From positions 62,001 through 126,000 of the forward strand of contig JANPBU010000002.1 in assembly GCA_031430595.1 (NCBI GenBank): 64,000 bases of DNA. The letters run 5' to 3'. The translations under genes and the position numbers were made by a program. Source of the stretch: JANNBN01 sp031430595 (GTDB taxonomy: Bacteria; Actinomycetota; Acidimicrobiia; Acidimicrobiales; JANYDT01). Each line of letters begins with the position of its first letter. The stretch's first letter is position 1. Under the pieces are notes generated by a model. That model saw nothing but the letters and a program-made list of their open reading frames with translations. It was not told the DNA's origin and ran no database searches. Below, piece after piece: positions 60,196 through 64,000 of this stretch.

Positions 60196-61846
60196 GTCGA
60201 CCTACGACTACGTGATTGTTGGGGGTGGGTCGGCTGGTTGCGTACTCGCCAACCGACTCAGTGAAGATCCATCGACCACCGTGTTGGTGCTTGAAGCTGG
60301 CCGTCCCGACTACAAGTTCGATGTATTCATCCATATGCCAGCGGCACTTACCTTCCCCATCGGAAGTCGCTTTTATGACTGGAAGTACGAGTCGGAACCC
60401 GAACCGTTTATGAACGGTCGAAAGGTGTACCACGCACGTGGAAAGGTGCTCGGTGGGTCGAGTTCAATCAACGGCATGATTTTCCAGCGTGGAAACCCAC
60501 TCGACTTCGAACGGTGGGCCGCCGACCCCGGAATGGAATCGTGGGGCTACGCCCAGTGCCTTCCGTATTTCAAGAAGATGGAGAATTGCCTTGCCGACCC
60601 CACCGACGAATGGCACGGTGACAGCGGGCCGCTTGCGCTCGAACGTGGTCCGGCGACTAACCCGCTTTTTGATGCCTTCTTTGAGGCAACGGTTCAAGCC
60701 GGTTATCCGCGTACTGACGATGTCAACGGATATCGTCAGGAAGGGTTTGCCCCGTTTGACCGAAACGTTCGTCGAGGTCGACGACTGAGTGCTTCAGTTG
60801 CTTACCTTCATCCAGTGATGCACCGACCAAACCTTACTGTCGAAACCAGGGCGTTCTCAACGAAGATTCGCTTCAACGGAACCCGCGCCGTCGGCGTCGA
60901 TTACGTTGGAGGTATCGGACCTCGCCGCAGTCAGCGATCTGTTGATGCCGGTGAAGTGATCTTGTGCGGTGGCGCGATTAACTCTCCGCAGCTTCTGCAA
61001 CTTTCTGGCATAGGAAACGCTGATGAATTGAAGGCACTCGGCATTTCGCCAGTTGTCGATCTGCCCGGCGTAGGTGAAAACATGCAAGATCACCTTGAGG
61101 TGTATGTGCAACACAACTGCAAGCTTCCTGTGTCGATGTCACCGAACCTTAAGTTCTGGAAACGCCCATTTATCGGCGCTAATTGGCTGTTCTTTCGAAA
61201 AGGCCCTGGCGCCACTAACCACTTTGAAGGCGGCGGTTTTGCCCGAAGTAACAGTGACGTTGCCTACCCAAACTTGATGTTTCACTTCCTTCCGATAGCG
61301 GTTCGCTACGACGGCTCAGCCCCAGAAGGCGGTCACGGATACCAAGTACACATAGGGCCCATGTATTCCGATTCACGCGGATCGGTAAAGATCACATCGA
61401 CTGACCCCAACCAGAAGCCTGCCCTCAGGTTTAACTACCTGTCGACCGAACAAGATCGACGCGAGTGGGTCGAAGCCATTCGAATTACTCGAAACATCCT
61501 AAAGCAGTCGGCGATGAGCCCCTACAATGATGGTGAAATTTCACCTGGGCCAAGTGTTGAAACCGACGAAGAGATTTTGGCTTGGGTAGCAAAAGACGGG
61601 GAAACCGCTTTGCATCCTTCCTGCACCGCCCGTATGGGAACAGACGATATGTCAGTACTCGACCCGATGTCGATGCGAGTTCACGGCACCGAAGGTTTGC
61701 GCGTGGTCGATGCTTCATCAATGCGATACGTGACAAACGGAAACATCTACGCCCCGGTCATGATGTTGGCTGAAAAAGCCGCAGACCTCATCAAGGGAAC
61801 TACACCATTAACCGCCGAACCCCTTGAGTATTTTATTCATAAGTAG
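60182..61846 (+). CDS. betA: choline dehydrogenase (GMC oxidoreductase)
   Basis: This 554-residue FAD protein has the N-terminal dinucleotide motif DYVIVGGGSAGCVLANRLSE, GMC signature 1 (GKVLGGSSSINGMIFQRG), signature 2 (GGAINSPQLLQLSGIG) and the C-terminal active-site histidines (TALHPSCTARMG, TNGNIYAPVMM). It oxidises choline to betaine aldehyde and passes electrons to the respiratory chain. Its close coupling with betB makes this assignment stronger than for GMC enzymes in general. It converges with the betaine transporter. Confidence 0.9.
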   Translation: MPPTKSTYDYVIVGGGSAGCVLANRLSEDPSTTVLVLEAGRPDYKFDVFIHMPAALTFPIGSRFYDWKYESEPEPFMNGRKVYHARGKVLGGSSSINGMIFQRGNPLDFERWAADPGMESWGYAQCLPYFKKMENCLADPTDEWHGDSGPLALERGPATNPLFDAFFEATVQAGYPRTDDVNGYRQEGFAPFDRNVRRGRRLSASVAYLHPVMHRPNLTVETRAFSTKIRFNGTRAVGVDYVGGIGPRRSQRSVDAGEVILCGGAINSPQLLQLSGIGNADELKALGISPVVDLPGVGENMQDHLEVYVQHNCKLPVSMSPNLKFWKRPFIGANWLFFRKGPGATNHFEGGGFARSNSDVAYPNLMFHFLPIAVRYDGSAPEGGHGYQVHIGPMYSDSRGSVKITSTDPNQKPALRFNYLSTEQDRREWVEAIRITRNILKQSAMSPYNDGEISPGPSVETDEEILAWVAKDGETALHPSCTARMGTDDMSVLDPMSMRVHGTEGLRVVDASSMRYVTNGNIYAPVMMLAEKAADLIKGTTPLTAEPLEYFIHK

Positions 61847-61855
61847 GGTTAGCAC

Positions 61856-63817
61856 CTACGATGGAATTGGTGTGAGTCGATCGGCGATACCTTGCAGCGT
61901 TCGATCGAAAATGACAGCCATCACAACGATGCTTAAACCAACTTCGGCCCCAAGGCCGGTGTTACCACGAGTGAGTGCCTCAACAGCCTTAAAGCCCAAG
62001 CCGCCACCCCCGACCATTCCAGCAATGATCACCATGGCGAGCACCATCATGATGACCTGATTGATCGCCAACACGATCGTGGGCAATGCAAGCGGAACAC
62101 TCACACCCCATAACGTTTGGCGACGGGTTGCACCGAAACTGGTCGAAGCCTCAATGGGGGCGTGGTCAACCTGGCGAACCCCAAGCGCGGCGATTCTGAT
62201 TCCGGCCGGTATTGCGTAGAGCACCGATGCGATAATGCCAGGCACCGGCGACACGGTGAACAGCATCACAAACGGAATCGTGTAGATCAGCGACGGAACC
62301 GTTTGCAGTGCGTCAAGTACCGGCGACAGCATCTTTTCGATTCGTGGATTTCGGCCCGCAAAAATGCCAACGGGGATAGCGACTGCGGCCGAGATGGTGA
62401 CGGCCACAACCGACTGAACGAGTGTTTCGATACTGGTACCCCACATACCAACCAGCCCAATCGCCGATAGACCTACCACCGAGAAGACGGCAAGTTTCCA
62501 ACCTCTTGCGAAATACGCGGCTGCTGCCGTGATAGCGACCAGAACCGGCCAAACAATAACCGTGCTTAAGAGTTTGATCCCTTTGACCAGTACATATCGC
62601 ACCGTGGTGTCGTTGATCCAACGGGTCACGTCAGAGATGTGATTTCGCAACCAAATGAATCCGTCATCAATGGGGTTCACAATCGAGGCATCGAACCTGA
62701 ATGGAACATCAATCCAGCCGAAGAGACGCCCGATCGCAACGACTGTGAACAACCCTGCGACCATGGCGAGTCGACGGTTACGGTGCGACTGAAAACGCGA
62801 CTTCAACTCATTAGGTGTGGTGGTTGTTCCAGATGCCGTTTCTATAAAGGTTCGAGTAATCCGATCGAATGCGATCGCGATAGCCACGATGGCGAACCCG
62901 GCGACCATACCTCGACCCGGTGAGCGTTGATTAAGCGTGAGCAATACCGCTTGCCCTAAACCTCCGGCACCGACTAGCGACGCAATCACAACGATGCCAA
63001 GCGCCATATTGATGGTTTGATTGATGCCCGTCATGATCGACGGGAGCGCGGTTGGTAGCTGCACCTTTGTGAGTAATTGGCGACGCGACGAGCCAAACAT
63101 GGTTCCTGCTTCGACCATCGCAGGGGGAACCTCTAATATGCCGAGTGCCGTGAGGCGAACTACCGGCGGCAGCGCATAGATCACCGTTGCCAATGCAGCC
63201 GGCACCGCCCCAATACCGAACAGCAAAACAATTGGAATGAGGTAGACGGTCGACGGAATGGTTTGCATTGCATCGAGTGTTGGGCGCACGATTCGATTGA
63301 CCCGGGGTGAAAGGGCCGAGCCAACGCCAAGAGGTACACCAATAAGTATGCTTACTACAACCGATACCAGCATTAGGGCAATCGTTTCAATGCTTTGATC
63401 CCACAGGCCAACCATTGCGGGATATAGCAACGCTATCCCGGTAACAATCGTGCGTTTAGCTTGCCCTTTGCGCGCCACGATCGCCATACCTGTAAGTGGA
63501 AGACAAAACCAAGGAACCCATTGCAAGATCGACTCGATCCCGTTCAGCGCACCTTCCATCACGTCGCTCACGGGGTTAAAAAACCACCTGAACAACACGC
63601 TCGTGGTTCGATGGGTCTGAAACCACCGCTGAAGATCGTTCACTGGGTTCGAAAGGCTTGTATCGAGCCGTGCTGGGAACGACGACGCAACACCCACCGC
63701 TCGTAAAATGACCTGCAGCAGAACTGCAAGTACACATATGGAACCGAAAATGGCCAAGGGTCGCGAAACCGTTGATCGTTTTCGAAGCACCCTCTCGGTG
63801 ATGTTAACGACAGTCAT
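61856..63817 (-). CDS. proW: glycine betaine/proline ABC transporter, tandem permease
   Basis: This 653-residue protein has two ProW-like permease halves. Each has an N-terminal leader, about six helices and a matching signature: DAMQTIPSTVYLIPIVLLFG with EAGTMFGSSRRQLLTKVQLP in the first, DALQTVPSLIYTIPFVMLFT with EASTSFGATRRQTLWGVSVP in the second. The channel normally built by two identical ProW subunits is thus made by one chain. Its ATG overlaps the ATPase gene stop. No binding-protein gene is seen within the window. Confidence 0.92.
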   Translation of the reverse strand: MTVVNITERVLRKRSTVSRPLAIFGSICVLAVLLQVILRAVGVASSFPARLDTSLSNPVNDLQRWFQTHRTTSVLFRWFFNPVSDVMEGALNGIESILQWVPWFCLPLTGMAIVARKGQAKRTIVTGIALLYPAMVGLWDQSIETIALMLVSVVVSILIGVPLGVGSALSPRVNRIVRPTLDAMQTIPSTVYLIPIVLLFGIGAVPAALATVIYALPPVVRLTALGILEVPPAMVEAGTMFGSSRRQLLTKVQLPTALPSIMTGINQTINMALGIVVIASLVGAGGLGQAVLLTLNQRSPGRGMVAGFAIVAIAIAFDRITRTFIETASGTTTTPNELKSRFQSHRNRRLAMVAGLFTVVAIGRLFGWIDVPFRFDASIVNPIDDGFIWLRNHISDVTRWINDTTVRYVLVKGIKLLSTVIVWPVLVAITAAAAYFARGWKLAVFSVVGLSAIGLVGMWGTSIETLVQSVVAVTISAAVAIPVGIFAGRNPRIEKMLSPVLDALQTVPSLIYTIPFVMLFTVSPVPGIIASVLYAIPAGIRIAALGVRQVDHAPIEASTSFGATRRQTLWGVSVPLALPTIVLAINQVIMMVLAMVIIAGMVGGGGLGFKAVEALTRGNTGLGAEVGLSIVVMAVIFDRTLQGIADRLTPIPS

Positions 63818-64000
63818 CGTCGATCGCCTTCAACCAGGGCGATCACCAGTTCACGATTAACCGTCCCGAGAATGGTTGAACCCTCAGCTGACTTGACCCC
63901 GATTGGCTCGGGTGAACTCAGTAACATGGGCACCACCTCTGACACCGTTTGGTACGAATGAACCCAGCGGTCACACGAAGCGGGTGGCATCGTTTCTGAC
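63814..64000 (-). CDS. proV: glycine betaine/proline ABC transporter ATPase, C-terminal end only
   Basis: Only the last 61 residues are visible (VSEVVPMLLSSPEPIGVKSA, ILGTVNRELVIALVEGDRR). They resemble the end of a CBS domain, as found at the C-terminus of ProV/OpuA ATPases, where it senses ionic strength. The stop overlaps the permease ATG. The assignment depends mainly on this coupling. Confidence 0.7.
   Translation of the reverse strand, partial: SETMPPASCDRWVHSYQTVSEVVPMLLSSPEPIGVKSAEGSTILGTVNRELVIALVEGDRR

Noticed and set aside
1..64000. tRNA, rRNA, insertion sequence, integrase or origin
   Set aside because: No cloverleaf-like segment, rRNA stretch, transposase or integrase motif, or DnaA-box cluster was recognised by eye. 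A covariance-model scan would be needed to exclude small RNAs.

Overview
The window looks like a chromosome segment of a free-living, aerobic actinobacterium, probably of the class Acidimicrobiia. The reasons are moderate GC, a protein at 49997 that begins with the GWWMASDGKWYPPE module common in that group, a DUF3039 protein, an Eis-type acetyltransferase and an ECF sigma factor paired with a YCII protein. This assignment is inference. No rRNA, tRNA, CRISPR array, insertion sequence or phage gene was recognised.

Layout. 1-9.7 kb: a secreted PHP-domain protein, then a polyol locus with a binding protein, two permeases and an SDR on the minus strand, facing a mannitol-dehydrogenase-type enzyme, a DeoR regulator and an inositol-phosphatase-like enzyme. 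9.9-12.4 kb: an ECF sigma/YCII pair and an SRPBCC protein. 12.6-20.1 kb: an accessory island with a truncated hydrolase, a secreted RCC1-like protein behind a (CA)12 repeat, a 1237-residue secreted calcium-repeat/vWA protein with a nuclease-like C-terminus, a putative immunity gene, and scars of a second calcium-repeat gene and of a polyamine-type ABC operon. 20.2-24 kb: an SDR, FGGY kinase and alkyl-DHAP-synthase-like operon. 24-31.3 kb: acetyltransferases, MsrB, a TetR-controlled operon, a lone HTH antitoxin beside a broken toxin, and a methyltransferase remnant. 31.4-34 kb: a Baeyer-Villiger monooxygenase fused to an esterase. 34.8-36.1 kb: a ChrA-type transporter.

36.1-45 kb is the metabolic core: a LysR regulator diverging from coxM-coxS-coxL-coxF-coxD-coxE. 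CoxL has the AYACSFR active-site loop of form I aerobic CO dehydrogenase. An alternative-oxidase-like diiron protein follows. 45-47.6 kb encodes two proteins sharing a double zinc ribbon with almost identical cysteine spacing, the second carrying a long helical domain; I do not recognise this pair. 47.5-52.3 kb: an SMR-like membrane protein lacking the family glutamate, a TetR regulator and carotenoid oxygenase with a shared operator, a DUF4190 protein and an MFS transporter. 52.3-54.8 kb: a fused gamma/beta urease subunit and an atypical alpha subunit, with no accessory genes in view. 55-58.5 kb: housekeeping and hydrolase genes. 58.7-64 kb: choline-to-glycine-betaine oxidation (betB, betA) next to a tandem ProW permease and the end of proV.

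Together the genes suggest a heterotroph that supplements polyol, choline and ketone use with atmospheric or photochemical CO, and that handles osmotic stress by making and importing betaine. At least six loci are broken genes, grouped around 1, 12.6-20 and 30-34.5 kb, so those parts look like repeatedly rearranged accessory DNA.
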